A stretch of DNA of 64,000 nt from Flavobacterium sp. Lineage in GTDB: Bacteria > Bacteroidota > Bacteroidia > Flavobacteriales > Flavobacteriaceae. Positions 20,138 to 29,593 of this stretch are shown one piece after another. Both the position numbers and the translations under genes were made by a program. Under the pieces are notes generated by a model. The model did no database searches. It saw only the letters and a list, made by a program, of their open reading frames with translations, and had not been told where the DNA came from. The stretch spans positions 160,338-224,337 of the forward strand of contig CP051546.1 in assembly GCA_012837155.1 (NCBI GenBank), given 5' to 3'. The number at the start of each line of letters is the position of its first letter. Position 1 is the stretch's first letter.

Positions 20138-21042
20138 TGAAGAAGTTTATAATATTAGTTATCAAAATTCTACTCACTATTCTAATACTTTTAGTGGTGC
20201 TAGACTGGATTTACACATCTGTATACTTGCATTCTTCCAAGCGAGGAAAAGTAGATTATATATTCAATTCCAAGGCTAGAAAATATGATGTTGTTATTTT
20301 AGGTTCTTCGAGAGCCAACAATCATTTTGTTTCTCAACTATTTGAAAACAAAGGATTGAAAACCTTCAATTACGGCATGAGTGGTGCCCATTTATTCGAA
20401 ACTTCTTTGATGTTAAAGTTGATGGCAGAACGACATTATAAAATAAAAACCGTAATTCTAGAAGCCGATTTAGGTCTTTGCAACGAAAAAGAATCCGAGG
20501 CAATCGCGGCAAAATTCCTGCCGTACATTCATCATTCAGAAATTATCGCAACCCATTTTTCTGATCAAAAAAACTTTAATACCTTGTATTATATTCCATT
20601 TTATCGTTATATCGATTTTGATGCACTCATTGGCTTTCGGGAAATGTATAATACTGCGATGGGCAAACCAACGAATATTTTGGACAATTTGGGGTATCAT
20701 CCTTTGGGTCATAAACCTGGAAATATGAAGAATAATCTCCGAACTTTGAAACCCATCCGCAACAAATATTACGAAGAAATCAAGCAAATTTGCAAACAAA
20801 ACCATTACAATTTAATTGCCGTAATGACACCAATGTGTAGCAACGTAAAAGGAATGGATTATTTTGAAAAAGCAAACCAAATTTATCCCGAAATTCATAA
20901 CCTGGAAAATGTGGTACAAGGAGACCAGTATTTTTCTTCCTGCGGTCATTTGAATGATGCGGGAGCTCGGCTATTTACAAAAATTTTGATAGAACGTTTT
21001 TTGAAACAAAATAAAGCACGGAAATCCTTTCCGCGCCTATAA
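20137..21042 (+). CDS. Membrane-anchored SGNH-like partner of the MBOAT protein
   Basis: 301 residues. An N-terminal membrane anchor (residues 3-29) is followed by an extracytoplasmic domain. VVILGSSRANNHF near residue 55 looks like the serine block of an SGNH/GDSL fold, and CGHLNDAGARLF near the C-terminus looks like its Asp/His block. Such proteins (AlgJ/AlgX, DltD-like) accept the acyl group from an MBOAT protein and pass it to the polymer. The overlap with the MBOAT gene supports that role. The family name is not certain. Confidence 0.6.
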   Translation: MKKFIILVIKILLTILILLVVLDWIYTSVYLHSSKRGKVDYIFNSKARKYDVVILGSSRANNHFVSQLFENKGLKTFNYGMSGAHLFETSLMLKLMAERHYKIKTVILEADLGLCNEKESEAIAAKFLPYIHHSEIIATHFSDQKNFNTLYYIPFYRYIDFDALIGFREMYNTAMGKPTNILDNLGYHPLGHKPGNMKNNLRTLKPIRNKYYEEIKQICKQNHYNLIAVMTPMCSNVKGMDYFEKANQIYPEIHNLENVVQGDQYFSSCGHLNDAGARLFTKILIERFLKQNKARKSFPRL

Positions 21043-21147
21043 GAAAAAAATCAAACACCCGTAATCTCCTCAATACTAATACTCAAATTTGCTATTCAGA
21101 CGCAACCAATTATCCACTTTTTAGGTATTTTTACAAAAAATATTCCA

Positions 21148-22158
21148 ATGTCAAACAATACCGAAAACACAAAAACAATTCGTTGGGGAATCCTAGGTTG
21201 TGGTAATGTTACCGAAATAAAAAGTGGTCCAGCATATCAAAAAACACAAGGCTTTAAAATAGAAGCCGTGATGCGAAGAGATGCTAAAAAAGCGGCCGAT
21301 TATGCCAAAAGACACAACATCGGCAAATTTTATTCGGATGCAGCTGATTTAATCAATGATCCCGAAATTGATGCCATTTATATTGCCACTCCACCAGACA
21401 CTCATCATTTTTATGGACTTAAAGTAGCTTTGGCAGGAAAAATTTGTTGTATCGAAAAACCTTTGTCCCCTCATTATACAACAAGCCTCGAAATCTATGA
21501 AGCTTTTTCAACTAAAAATTTGCCCCTATTCACGGCTTACTACCGCCGTTCACTTCCTCGTTTCGAACAAGTGAAAATCTGGCTAGACACCCATGAAATT
21601 GGGACCATACGATCTATTCGCTGGAGTTTGACCAAAACGGCTTCCTCCCTAGATTTGTCTGGAGAACACAATTGGCGCACAGATGCAGAAATAGCTCCAG
21701 GAGGTTATTTTGATGATTTAGCGAGCCATGGTTTAGATTTATTTATTCATCTTTTTGGAAAAATAAAAGAAGTTTCGGGCTATAGTTTAAACCAACAAGG
21801 ATTATATTCTGCCAAAGATGCTATTACTGCTTGCTGGCTTCACGAATCAGGAATCACGGGAAACGGCAACTGGAACTTTGGATGTGATAAACGAGAAGAT
21901 AGTGTTGAAATTTATGGAAGCAAAGGCAAAATAAGCTTTTCTGTTTTCGAAAATGAGCCTATTATTCTTTCCAATGAAGAGGGAAAAACAACCCTTTTTA
22001 TCGAAAATCCAGAAAACATACAATTGCATCATGTAGAAAGAATTCGGGAACATCTTTTGGGTAATAGGGAACATCCTTCTAGTGGTTTGACTGCCACACA
22101 CACCAGCTGGGTCATGGACAAGATTCTTGGAAAATCTGTGCCCAAAGTTTCTATTTAG
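21148..22158 (+). CDS. Gfo/Idh/MocA family oxidoreductase
   Basis: 336-residue NAD(P)-dependent sugar dehydrogenase-like enzyme. The Rossmann motif is GILGCGNVTEIKSGPAY, the family EKP triad appears in CIEKPLSPHY (Lys catalytic), and GGYFDDLASHGLDLFIHLFG is the substrate-side Asp/His region. The C-terminal half is the usual alpha/beta domain. It stands alone after the acyltransferase pair and 48 bases before an aldo/keto reductase, so the two may form a small carbohydrate redox operon. The substrate is unknown. Confidence 0.88.
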   Translation: MSNNTENTKTIRWGILGCGNVTEIKSGPAYQKTQGFKIEAVMRRDAKKAADYAKRHNIGKFYSDAADLINDPEIDAIYIATPPDTHHFYGLKVALAGKICCIEKPLSPHYTTSLEIYEAFSTKNLPLFTAYYRRSLPRFEQVKIWLDTHEIGTIRSIRWSLTKTASSLDLSGEHNWRTDAEIAPGGYFDDLASHGLDLFIHLFGKIKEVSGYSLNQQGLYSAKDAITACWLHESGITGNGNWNFGCDKREDSVEIYGSKGKISFSVFENEPIILSNEEGKTTLFIENPENIQLHHVERIREHLLGNREHPSSGLTATHTSWVMDKILGKSVPKVSI

Positions 22159-22206
22159 AAAAAACGTAAGAAAATATAAAATTCACTATTTTAAAAAAAT
22201 CCAAAA

Positions 22207-23162
22207 ATGAAATACAACAGATGTGGGAAAAGCGGGCTTTTATTACCTCAAATCTCTTTAGGATTATGGCACAACTTTGGCTCTGTCGATAATTTCGAAA
22301 ATGCCGAAAACATTGCAAAGGAGGCTTTCGACAAAGGAATCACTCATTTTGATTTAGCCAATAATTATGGCCCAATTCCAGGTTCGGCCGAGACAAATTT
22401 TGGAAAAATTTTGAAGAAAATTTTCAAGGAAATCTTCGGGATGAAATCGTAATTACAACTAAAGCCGGTTATACCATGTGGGATGGTCCCTATGGAGATT
22501 GGGGTTCCAGAAAATATTTATTATCGAGTTTAGATCAAAGTCTAAAACGAATGAATATCGATTATGTAGATATTTTTTATTCCCATCGATTTGATCCAGA
22601 AACACCGCTTGAGGAAACAATGATGGCCTTAGATTATGCCGTAAGAAGTGGCAAAGCCTTGTACGCTGGTATATCAAATTATAGTGCCGAAAAAACCAAG
22701 GAAGCAACAGCAATCTTAAAACAACTCGGGACACCTTGCTTAATTCATCAAGCAAAATATTCGATGTTTGAGCGTTGGGTAGAAGGCGGATTATTAGATG
22801 TTCTCGAAGAAAAAGGCGTGGGTTGTATTGCTTTTTCCCCTTTGGCACAAGGACTGTTAACCGACAAATATATAAAAGGAATTCCTGAAAATTCTCGTGC
22901 TTCAAACCCCAACGGACATTTAAGAATGGACGAAATTACCGCAGAGAAAACACATAAAATTATTCAGTTAAATACCATTGCCCAAAGGCGGAATCAATCA
23001 TTAGCGCAAATGGCATTGGCGTGGTTGCTAAAAGACTCTCGAGTAACATCGGTTCTTATTGGTGCAAGCTCAGTAAAGCAATTAAACAATAATATTGATA
23101 GTCTCAACAACTTAGATTTCTCTCTGGAGGAATTATCCCAAATTGAAAACATTTTAAAATAA
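22207..23162 (+). CDS. Aldo/keto reductase, YghZ-like, one-base frameshift
   Basis: About 318-residue TIM-barrel NADPH-dependent reductase. The stretch KAGYTMWDGPYGDWGSRKYL and DYVDIFYSHRFDPETPLEET are characteristic of the L-glyceraldehyde-3-phosphate reductase (YghZ) subgroup. Catalytic residues are Asp and Tyr in FDLANNYGP and Lys in TTKAGY. The frame breaks at about 22419 where a GG seems to have become G; restoring it joins GKILKENFQGNLRDEIVITT. Convergent with the symporter downstream. Confidence 0.86.
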
Positions 23163-23230
23163 CTGTTTTCAAAATTAAGGTTTCGTTCGTAACATGACAG
23201 CTCGGAAAATCATGACATATATGACAAAAA

Positions 23231-23262
23231 AAATGTGAAATCAATTGATTTCACATTTTTAG
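23231..23262. terminator. Bidirectional terminator
   Basis: A perfect 28-base palindrome (AAATGTGAAATCAA and its complement) flanked by A-run and T-run lies between the convergent reductase and symporter genes, so it can serve both. Confidence 0.8.
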
Positions 23263-23343
23263 ATGTCCACTTTTTTGTTATTTCAAACGGCACAAGCCAA
23301 TATAATTAAACTCTGTAAGTCAAGAAATTATTTTTTCAATTTC

Positions 23344-25032
23344 TTACCAGAACAAAGAATATAAAGCCACTAAGATACCTCCGATAATTAAACTACCTGC
23401 CAAGAAAGAATTATTCACTTTAAACATAGAAGAATCAATTTCTAATCCTTTCGTTTTCAAACCTCGTTTTTGATCTATTAAACTAATAACAATCATAAGA
23501 ATAACACATATTGCGAAAACAAAACCCATACGGTCTATAAACGGAATTTCATATAAACTTGATCCGCCCTCTTGAGGAACTAATACAGAAAAACCTGCTC
23601 CGTTTAAAAATTCTAAATTCATAAAATGTGGTAAGAATTTAAAAACTACAGACAATACAAATCCTCCAATGGTTGCAAACATGGCTGCATTCGAGCTTGT
23701 TTTTTTCCAGAAGAATCCCATAATAAACATGGCAAAAATACCCGGACTTACAAATCCTGTATACTCCTGAATGTATTCAAATCCTCCTTTTTTATCAATT
23801 CCTAAATGTGGCGCAATAATAACCGCCAAGAGCATAGCAACTAAAACCGTTAGTTTACCTACTCTAACCATTTTCTTTTCGCTTGCGTCAACATCAATTT
23901 TTTTCTTAAAAATATCTAAAGTGAAAATAGTTGAAATACTATTTACTTTTCCAGCCAATGAAGCCACAACTGCCGCTGTTAATGCTGCAAAAGACAAACC
24001 TTTTAATCCAACTGGCAACAAGTTTAACAATACAGGATAAGAACGATCTGGATTTAAAACACCATCTGGTCCAAGTAATTCTGTTTGTAAACCGCCCTTC
24101 ATATAAATAACATAAGCTGCAATACCCGGTAAAACAACAATAACAGGCATTAATAACTTTAAGAATGCTGCAAATAAAATACCGCTTCTAGCCGTTTTTA
24201 AATCAGCTCCCAAAGCTCTTTGTGTGATGTATTGATTACAACCCCAATAATTTAAATTTACAATCCACATTCCACCCAGTAGTACGGTAAGTCCTGGTAA
24301 ACTCGGAAAATTGGGGCTGTCTTTTTTAAATATCATGTGAAAATGATCACCAGATTGATCCATCATATACTGAAATCCACTAACCAAACCGTGTTGCCCA
24401 TTTAATTCGGCCACCTTATCTAGAGCTAAATAAGTAGTTACTAACCCTCCAAAAACAAGAAACACTACCTGAATAACATCGGTATAGCCAATAACTTTCA
24501 TCCCTCCCAAAGCAATAACAATGGCAAAGAAAGCCAATCCGTACATACATAAATCTAAATTGATTCCTGAAATGCCATTAATAGCTAATGCACCTAAATA
24601 AAGTATTGAGGTCAAGTTTACAATTACATAAAGCAATAACCAAAACACCGCCATAATCATTGCAACATCTCCGTTGTACCTTTCGCTCAAAAATTGAGGC
24701 ATGGTATAAATTTTATTTTTTAAATATACAGGAATGAAGAAAACGGCGACAATTATTAATGTAGCGGCGGCCAACCACTCATAAGAGGCAATGGCTAATC
24801 CCATTTTAAATCCATTTCCAGACATGGCAATAAATTGTTCTGAAGAAATGTTTGAAGCAATTAGCGAAGTTCCAATAGCCCACCAAGTTAGAGAGCCTTC
24901 TGCTAAGAAATAATCGTGCGAAGCCGAATGTGTTTTAGCTTGTTTTCGTTTGTAAATCCAATAGCCATATCCAGATACTATTAAGAAATAAACCAGAAAG
25001 ACTAAATAATCGGCAAGTTGTAATGTATTCAT
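23344..25032 (-). CDS. Sodium/sugar symporter (SSS family, SGLT-like)
   Basis: 562-residue inner-membrane transporter with about 14 helices, of the solute:sodium symporter family. The sequence GCNQYITQRALGA is typical of the sodium/glucose-galactose (SglT) subgroup, and SLIASNISSEQFIAMSGNGF carries part of the sodium site. It is the last gene of the leftward gal cluster, 191 bases after galE, so galactose (or glucose/galactose) is the likely substrate. The gap before it has no gene. Confidence 0.88.
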   Translation of the reverse strand: MNTLQLADYLVFLVYFLIVSGYGYWIYKRKQAKTHSASHDYFLAEGSLTWWAIGTSLIASNISSEQFIAMSGNGFKMGLAIASYEWLAAATLIIVAVFFIPVYLKNKIYTMPQFLSERYNGDVAMIMAVFWLLLYVIVNLTSILYLGALAINGISGINLDLCMYGLAFFAIVIALGGMKVIGYTDVIQVVFLVFGGLVTTYLALDKVAELNGQHGLVSGFQYMMDQSGDHFHMIFKKDSPNFPSLPGLTVLLGGMWIVNLNYWGCNQYITQRALGADLKTARSGILFAAFLKLLMPVIVVLPGIAAYVIYMKGGLQTELLGPDGVLNPDRSYPVLLNLLPVGLKGLSFAALTAAVVASLAGKVNSISTIFTLDIFKKKIDVDASEKKMVRVGKLTVLVAMLLAVIIAPHLGIDKKGGFEYIQEYTGFVSPGIFAMFIMGFFWKKTSSNAAMFATIGGFVLSVVFKFLPHFMNLEFLNGAGFSVLVPQEGGSSLYEIPFIDRMGFVFAICVILMIVISLIDQKRGLKTKGLEIDSSMFKVNNSFLAGSLIIGGILVALYSLFW

Positions 25033-25223
25033 AATTTTTTGGGTTAATTTTAATTTGGTTAATTTTTAAAAAGAGGACTACTATATTCTAATTCATTTGT
25101 TGCTATTTATTGGTTTTTATCGGTCATGTATAATTGCTTCGCCTATTCGCTATCGCTCGGGTCGCATATCATCATTGGTGTTTACGACCCAATAACGGTC
25201 ATGCTCATTTCATATTTTTATAA

Positions 25224-26240
25224 TTATTTAGCTCTAACTTTCTGTTCCCATTTCCAAGCACTAGCAATAGATTCCTCTAAAGTTGATTGTGTTTTCCAAC
25301 CAAGAACACTATTTGCTTTATCTGTATTTGCATAAGCCATTGTAATATCTCCTTCTCGCCTATCAACAATTTTATATGGGAATTTTTTACCGCTAACTTT
25401 TTCAAAACTGGTAATTACTTCAAGAACAGAACTTCCTACTCCTGTACCCAAATTAAAAACCTCAACTTTTTCTAAATTATTTTTATTTAACAATCGCTCT
25501 AATGCAATAACATGGGCTTTGGCCAAATCGACAACATGAATGTAATCGCGAATACAAGTTCCGTCAGGTGTAGGATAATCATTGCCATAAACTAGCAATT
25601 CTTTTCGTAAACCAATGCCTGTTTGAGTTATAAATGGCACTAGATTTTGAGGTACACCAATGGGTAATTCTCCAATTTCAGCAGATGGATGCGCTCCTAT
25701 TGGGTTAAAATAACGCAGTAAAATAGCATTGACGCTGCTTACTTTAGCAACATCCGTTATGATTTCTTCTCCAATTTGTTTTGTGTTTCCATAAGGAGAC
25801 ATCGCAGGCTTAATGGGAGCATTTTCATGAATAGGCATCACATCGGCTTGACCGTAAACCGTGCAGGAAGAGCTAAAAATAAAATGAGATTTCTCCTTTT
25901 TTTCTAATTCTTGAAGTAAGTAAACCAAAGATGAAATGTTGTTTTCATAATACAACAATGGGTTTTCTACACTTTCGCCAACTGCTTTAGAAGCTGCAAA
26001 ATGAATAACGCCATCAATATCAGCATGTTTTTTGAAAAAATCTTGAACCGATGTTTTCTCTCTCAAATCCAGATTTTCAAAAACAGGCATTTTACCCGTT
26101 ATAGCCACTATTCCTTTTAAAACTTCAGTAGAAGAATTAGAAAGATTGTCGACCACTACTACTTCAAATCCTTTGTTCTGTAATTCAACTACTGTGTGCG
26201 AACCTATATAGCCCAAGCCTCCTGTAACTACAATTTTCAT
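25224..26240 (-). CDS. galE: UDP-glucose 4-epimerase
   Basis: Interconverts UDP-galactose and UDP-glucose in the Leloir pathway. 338 residues, short-chain dehydrogenase fold. NAD motif TGGLGYIGSHT at the N-terminus; catalytic Ser in FSSSCTVYG and Tyr-x3-Lys in PYGNTKQ; NLGTGVGSSVLEVI near the C-terminus. It belongs to the gal operon, but an IS1595 copy ends only 12 bases upstream of its start, and two copies now separate it from galT, so its transcription may be altered. Confidence 0.96.
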   Translation of the reverse strand: MKIVVTGGLGYIGSHTVVELQNKGFEVVVVDNLSNSSTEVLKGIVAITGKMPVFENLDLREKTSVQDFFKKHADIDGVIHFAASKAVGESVENPLLYYENNISSLVYLLQELEKKEKSHFIFSSSCTVYGQADVMPIHENAPIKPAMSPYGNTKQIGEEIITDVAKVSSVNAILLRYFNPIGAHPSAEIGELPIGVPQNLVPFITQTGIGLRKELLVYGNDYPTPDGTCIRDYIHVVDLAKAHVIALERLLNKNNLEKVEVFNLGTGVGSSVLEVITSFEKVSGKKFPYKIVDRREGDITMAYANTDKANSVLGWKTQSTLEESIASAWKWEQKVRAK

Positions 26241-26252
26241 AATTTATTTTTT

Positions 26253-27217
26253 TAGGTATAAGCGTTTAGTTCGCACTTGTTAAGTGCTTATTTTATTGAT
26301 ATTTATTTACAATTCACCATCTTTCTTATTAACACATCGAATATTGTATCCATATTTGACCTTCTGTTGTATCTAAAATGGTATTCATCAAGATAATTTT
26401 GCATACGGTCTTTACTGCAATGGTGATGAATTCCTCGGAGCCATCCTTTTATATTCATTATGTGTATATGTAGCTCTTTAAAGTTCTTTCCATCTTCTGA
26501 TGCAACTTGTTTCAAATTTTTAAACTCCTTTTTTAAAGGTGTGTAACCTTTCCATTTATCCGAAACTACTTCCGCTTCGCTTGAAACATATTTGGTTAAG
26601 AAAGCACCTAATTCTATTGCCGAAGAATGTTCAATAGCCTCAGCGTAAGCTCGACCAACACCATCTTCTAAAATTTCAACAGCCAAGACAATTAATTTTT
26701 TCAACCCTTTACTCCTTCCTTTTTTACCTTCTTCTGGACCTCCAATCACAAACTCATCAACGTGAATAACCCCTGTTAATGGGCTTTTTAGACTGCTCTT
26801 CATTACTTGCTGTAGTTTTTGTTTGAATGCCCAGCAGGTCATTTGTCGAAGTTCAAATTCATTACTTAATTCTAAAGAAGACATCCCTTTTTTCTTCGTA
26901 CTTATTTTGAAAACAATATGAAAGGCTATTAGTATTGAAAATTTAAGCTTTTCAAACATAGTTCCTGCTGTTGGACTTTCATCATATCGGCACTTGGTAC
27001 AACGTCGGTTATGGATGTTTTTTCCTTTCCCAAATTTATCATTATTACATCGTTTACAATTATAGCCACTAAGCCATTTTATCTCAGATAAATATTCTAA
27101 ACAATCCTTATCTTCTTTAAATCTTTGGTTAAATTTTATTGAATTCACTCCTCTGAAAATATTGCGCTCTGTCATTTGACAAAGATAATTTATTTGCGAC
27201 CTAAACGCTTATACCTA
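26253..27217 (-). mobile_element. IS1595-family insertion sequence, copy 1
   Basis: 965 bp with perfect 17-bp terminal inverted repeats (TAGGTATAAGCGTTTAG) and a perfect 8-bp target duplication TATTTTTT on both sides (26245-26252 and 27218-27225). Inserted just upstream of galE. Confidence 0.93.
26303..27175 (-). CDS. IS1595-family transposase, intact
   Basis: 290 residues. An N-terminal zinc-ribbon pair (CKRCNNDKFG and CTKCRYDESP, residues about 39-62) is followed by an ISXO2-like DDE/N domain: first Asp in VIHVDEFVIGG, second in VVSDKWKGYTP, then the His-rich stretch HHHCSKDRMQNYLDEYHFRY. The GTMFEKLK after the zinc ribbon is a family hallmark. Identical in sequence to the copy at 33803-34675, so transposition was recent. 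Confidence 0.95.
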   Translation of the reverse strand: MTERNIFRGVNSIKFNQRFKEDKDCLEYLSEIKWLSGYNCKRCNNDKFGKGKNIHNRRCTKCRYDESPTAGTMFEKLKFSILIAFHIVFKISTKKKGMSSLELSNEFELRQMTCWAFKQKLQQVMKSSLKSPLTGVIHVDEFVIGGPEEGKKGRSKGLKKLIVLAVEILEDGVGRAYAEAIEHSSAIELGAFLTKYVSSEAEVVSDKWKGYTPLKKEFKNLKQVASEDGKNFKELHIHIMNIKGWLRGIHHHCSKDRMQNYLDEYHFRYNRRSNMDTIFDVLIRKMVNCK

Positions 27218-27279
27218 TATTTTTTAATATAATTAATTTTCATTCTTATTAAATAGGAACTAATTTTTAAATAATTTTA

Positions 27280-28243
27280 TAGGTATAAGCGTTTAGTTCG
27301 CACTTGTTAAGTGCTTATTTTATTGATATTTATTTACAATTCACCATCTTTCTTATTAACACATCGAATATTGTATCCATATTTGACCTTCTGTTGTATC
27401 TAAAATGGTATTCATCAAGATAATTTTGCATACGGTCTTTACTGCAATGGTGATGAATTCCTCGGAGCCATCCTTTTATATTCATTATGTGTATATGTAG
27501 CTCTTTAAAGTTCTTTCCATCTTCTGATGCAACTTGTTTCAAATTTTTAAACTCCTTTTTTAAAGGTGTGTAACCTTTCCATTTATCCGAAACTACTTCC
27601 GCTTCGCTTGAAACATATTTGGTTAAGAAAGCACCTAATTCTATTGCCGAAGAATGTTCAATAGCCTCAGCGTAAGCTCGACCAACACCATCTTCTAAAA
27701 TTTCAACAGCCAAGACAATTAATTTTTTCAACCCTTTACTCCTTCCTTTTTTACCTTCTTCTGGACCTCAATCACAAACTCATCAACGTGAATAACCCCT
27801 GTTAATGGGCTTTTTAGACTGCTCTTCATTACTTGCTGTAGTTTTTGTTTGAATGCCCAGCAGGTCATTTGTCGAAGTTCAAATTCATTACTTAATTCTA
27901 AAGAAGACATCCCTTTTTTCTTCGTACTTATTTTGAAAACAATATGAAAGGCTATTAGTATTGAAAATTTAAGCTTTTCAAACATAGTTCCTGCTGTTGG
28001 ACTTTCATCATATCGGCACTTGGTACAACGTCGGTTATGGATGTTTTTTCCTTTCCCAAATTTATCATTATTACATCGTTTACAATTATAGCCACTAAGC
28101 CATTTTATCTCAGATAAATATTCTAAACAATCCTTATCTTCTTTAAATCTTTGGTTAAATTTTATTGAATTCACTCCTCTGAAAATATTGCGCTCTGTCA
28201 TTTGACAAAGATAATTTATTTGCGACCTAAACGCTTATACCTA
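27280..28243 (-). mobile_element. IS1595-family insertion sequence, copy 2
   Basis: 964 bp with the same 17-bp inverted repeats and a perfect 8-bp target duplication TAATTTTA (27272-27279 and 28244-28251). Same orientation as copy 1 and only 62 bases from it. It is one base shorter than the other copies. Confidence 0.93.
27330..28201 (-). pseudogene. IS1595-family transposase, one-base frameshift
   Basis: Same protein as in the other two copies, but one C of a CC pair is missing at about 27769. This splits the frame after HVDEFVI, between the first and second catalytic Asp. The rest of the sequence looks identical to copies 1 and 3, so this may be a sequencing or consensus error rather than a real inactivation. 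Confidence 0.9.
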
Positions 28244-28330
28244 TAATTTTATTTTATCCATCGTTTAAATATAACTATTTTTTTAATGCTTTTTCATAAT
28301 TCTTAAAAAGCCATAACTATATTTCTTATT

Positions 28331-28485
28331 TCATCCTTTTAATTCCCAGTTTGAAGGGGCAGAAATTTCTTTCCAATTCGTTGTATTAAAATCTGTTTTG
28401 AAGAAATCTTTTATAGGATTTTCTTGAGCAGAAACAAAGTAAAAAATTGTTGAAAAATACACGTTAAAATTATTTTTCTTTTCAT
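28331..28485 (-). pseudogene. N-terminal stub of a GH2-type beta-galactosidase
   Basis: Reading leftward from an ATG at 28485: signal peptide-like MKRKII, then after a one-base shift YFSTIFYFVSAQ (signal peptide end), then NPIKDFFKTDFNTTNWKEIS and APSNWELKG, then stop. The W-x-I-x-(V/A)-P-S-N-W-E-L-x-G pattern is the start of the sugar-binding domain of family 2 glycoside hydrolases. The remaining roughly 1000 residues are absent. Its place in the gal operon fits an exported beta-galactosidase that was lost by deletion, perhaps with the IS1595 insertion next to it. Confidence 0.5.
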
Positions 28486-28542
28486 AAACCACTTCTTAAA
28501 AGCCTTTTTTATGCTTGATTACTGCTATTTCCTCTTAAAATA

Positions 28543-29592
28543 TTATACCGTTTTATAATGAACATCTGATAAATTTTTTAACACCTCTGCACTTTTTTCA
28601 GGAGTAATATCTCTTTGTGACTCGCCCATCATTTCATAGCCCACCATAAATTTTTTCACGGTTGCTGATCGCAATAATGGTGGATAAAAATGCATGTGAA
28701 ACTGCCATTCTGGATGCAATTCCCCATCCGTTGGTGCCTGATGAATTCCTGACGAATACGGAAAGGACGTGTTAAACAAATTGTCGTATTTAGTTGTCAA
28801 TTGTTTTAGAATAGAAGCAAAATCAGTCGTTTCGTCTTCAGTAAAATCAGTAATTCTTCCGAAATGTCTTTTGCTAATAATCATTGTTTCATAAGGCCAA
28901 ATTGCCCAAAAAGGAACAAGTGCCGCAAAATTAGCATTCTCGATAACTATCCTTTCTCCCAATTTTAACTCTTCCTTTAAATAATCCTGCAAAAGGTTAG
29001 TTTGGCGTATATCGTAATACGCTTTCAAGCTTTTTTGAGTCTTTTCTACCTGAGTTGGCAAGGACGATTGTGCCCAAATTTGTCCATGTGGGTGCGGATT
29101 GCTACAACCCATAACACTTCCTTTGTTTTCAAAAATTTGAACATGATTAATATAATCTATTTTCCCCAAGTTTATATATTCCTTTTGCCAAGTTCGAATG
29201 ATATTTTCAATGGCATCAATCGACATTTCGGGCAAAGTCAAATTGTGTTTTGGCGAAAAGCAAACTACTCGCGAAATGCCTCTTTCGGGTTTTGCCTTAA
29301 AAAAAGTTGGCTTTATATCGTCTTCAAATTGTATTTCTTCTTGCTTCAAAGCGGCAAAATCGTTTTCAAAAACAAAAGCTTCTTCGTAGGCTGGATTTAC
29401 CTCTCCATTGGCTCTAACATTACCAGGACACAAATAACAAGTTGCGTCATATTCTGGCAAATTGTTAGCCGTTACTGCTTCATTTTGTCCTTGCCAAGGG
29501 CGTTTAGATCGGTGCGGAGAAACTAAAACCCATTCGTTGATTAATGGATTGTAACGTCTATGAGGGTCTTCGTTAATATCAAATGTTTTCAT
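28543..29592 (-). CDS. galT: Galactose-1-phosphate uridylyltransferase
   Basis: Swaps UMP between UDP-glucose and galactose-1-phosphate in the Leloir pathway. 349 residues, HIT-like fold. The active-site motif is CSNPHPHGQIWA (nucleophile is the second His of HPH); the zinc-site region CYLCPGN and the C-terminal substrate motif HQAPTDGELHPEWQFHMHFY are intact. The start is 2 bases after the galK stop (minus strand), so the two are coupled. Confidence 0.96.
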   Translation of the reverse strand: MKTFDINEDPHRRYNPLINEWVLVSPHRSKRPWQGQNEAVTANNLPEYDATCYLCPGNVRANGEVNPAYEEAFVFENDFAALKQEEIQFEDDIKPTFFKAKPERGISRVVCFSPKHNLTLPEMSIDAIENIIRTWQKEYINLGKIDYINHVQIFENKGSVMGCSNPHPHGQIWAQSSLPTQVEKTQKSLKAYYDIRQTNLLQDYLKEELKLGERIVIENANFAALVPFWAIWPYETMIISKRHFGRITDFTEDETTDFASILKQLTTKYDNLFNTSFPYSSGIHQAPTDGELHPEWQFHMHFYPPLLRSATVKKFMVGYEMMGESQRDITPEKSAEVLKNLSDVHYKTV

Positions 29593-29593
29593 C

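Noticed and set aside
25126-25210. Short ORF and GGGTCG/CGACCC inverted repeat between galE and the symporter
   Set aside because: The arms are only 6 bp and the ORF has no protein-like composition; more likely intergenic repeat DNA.
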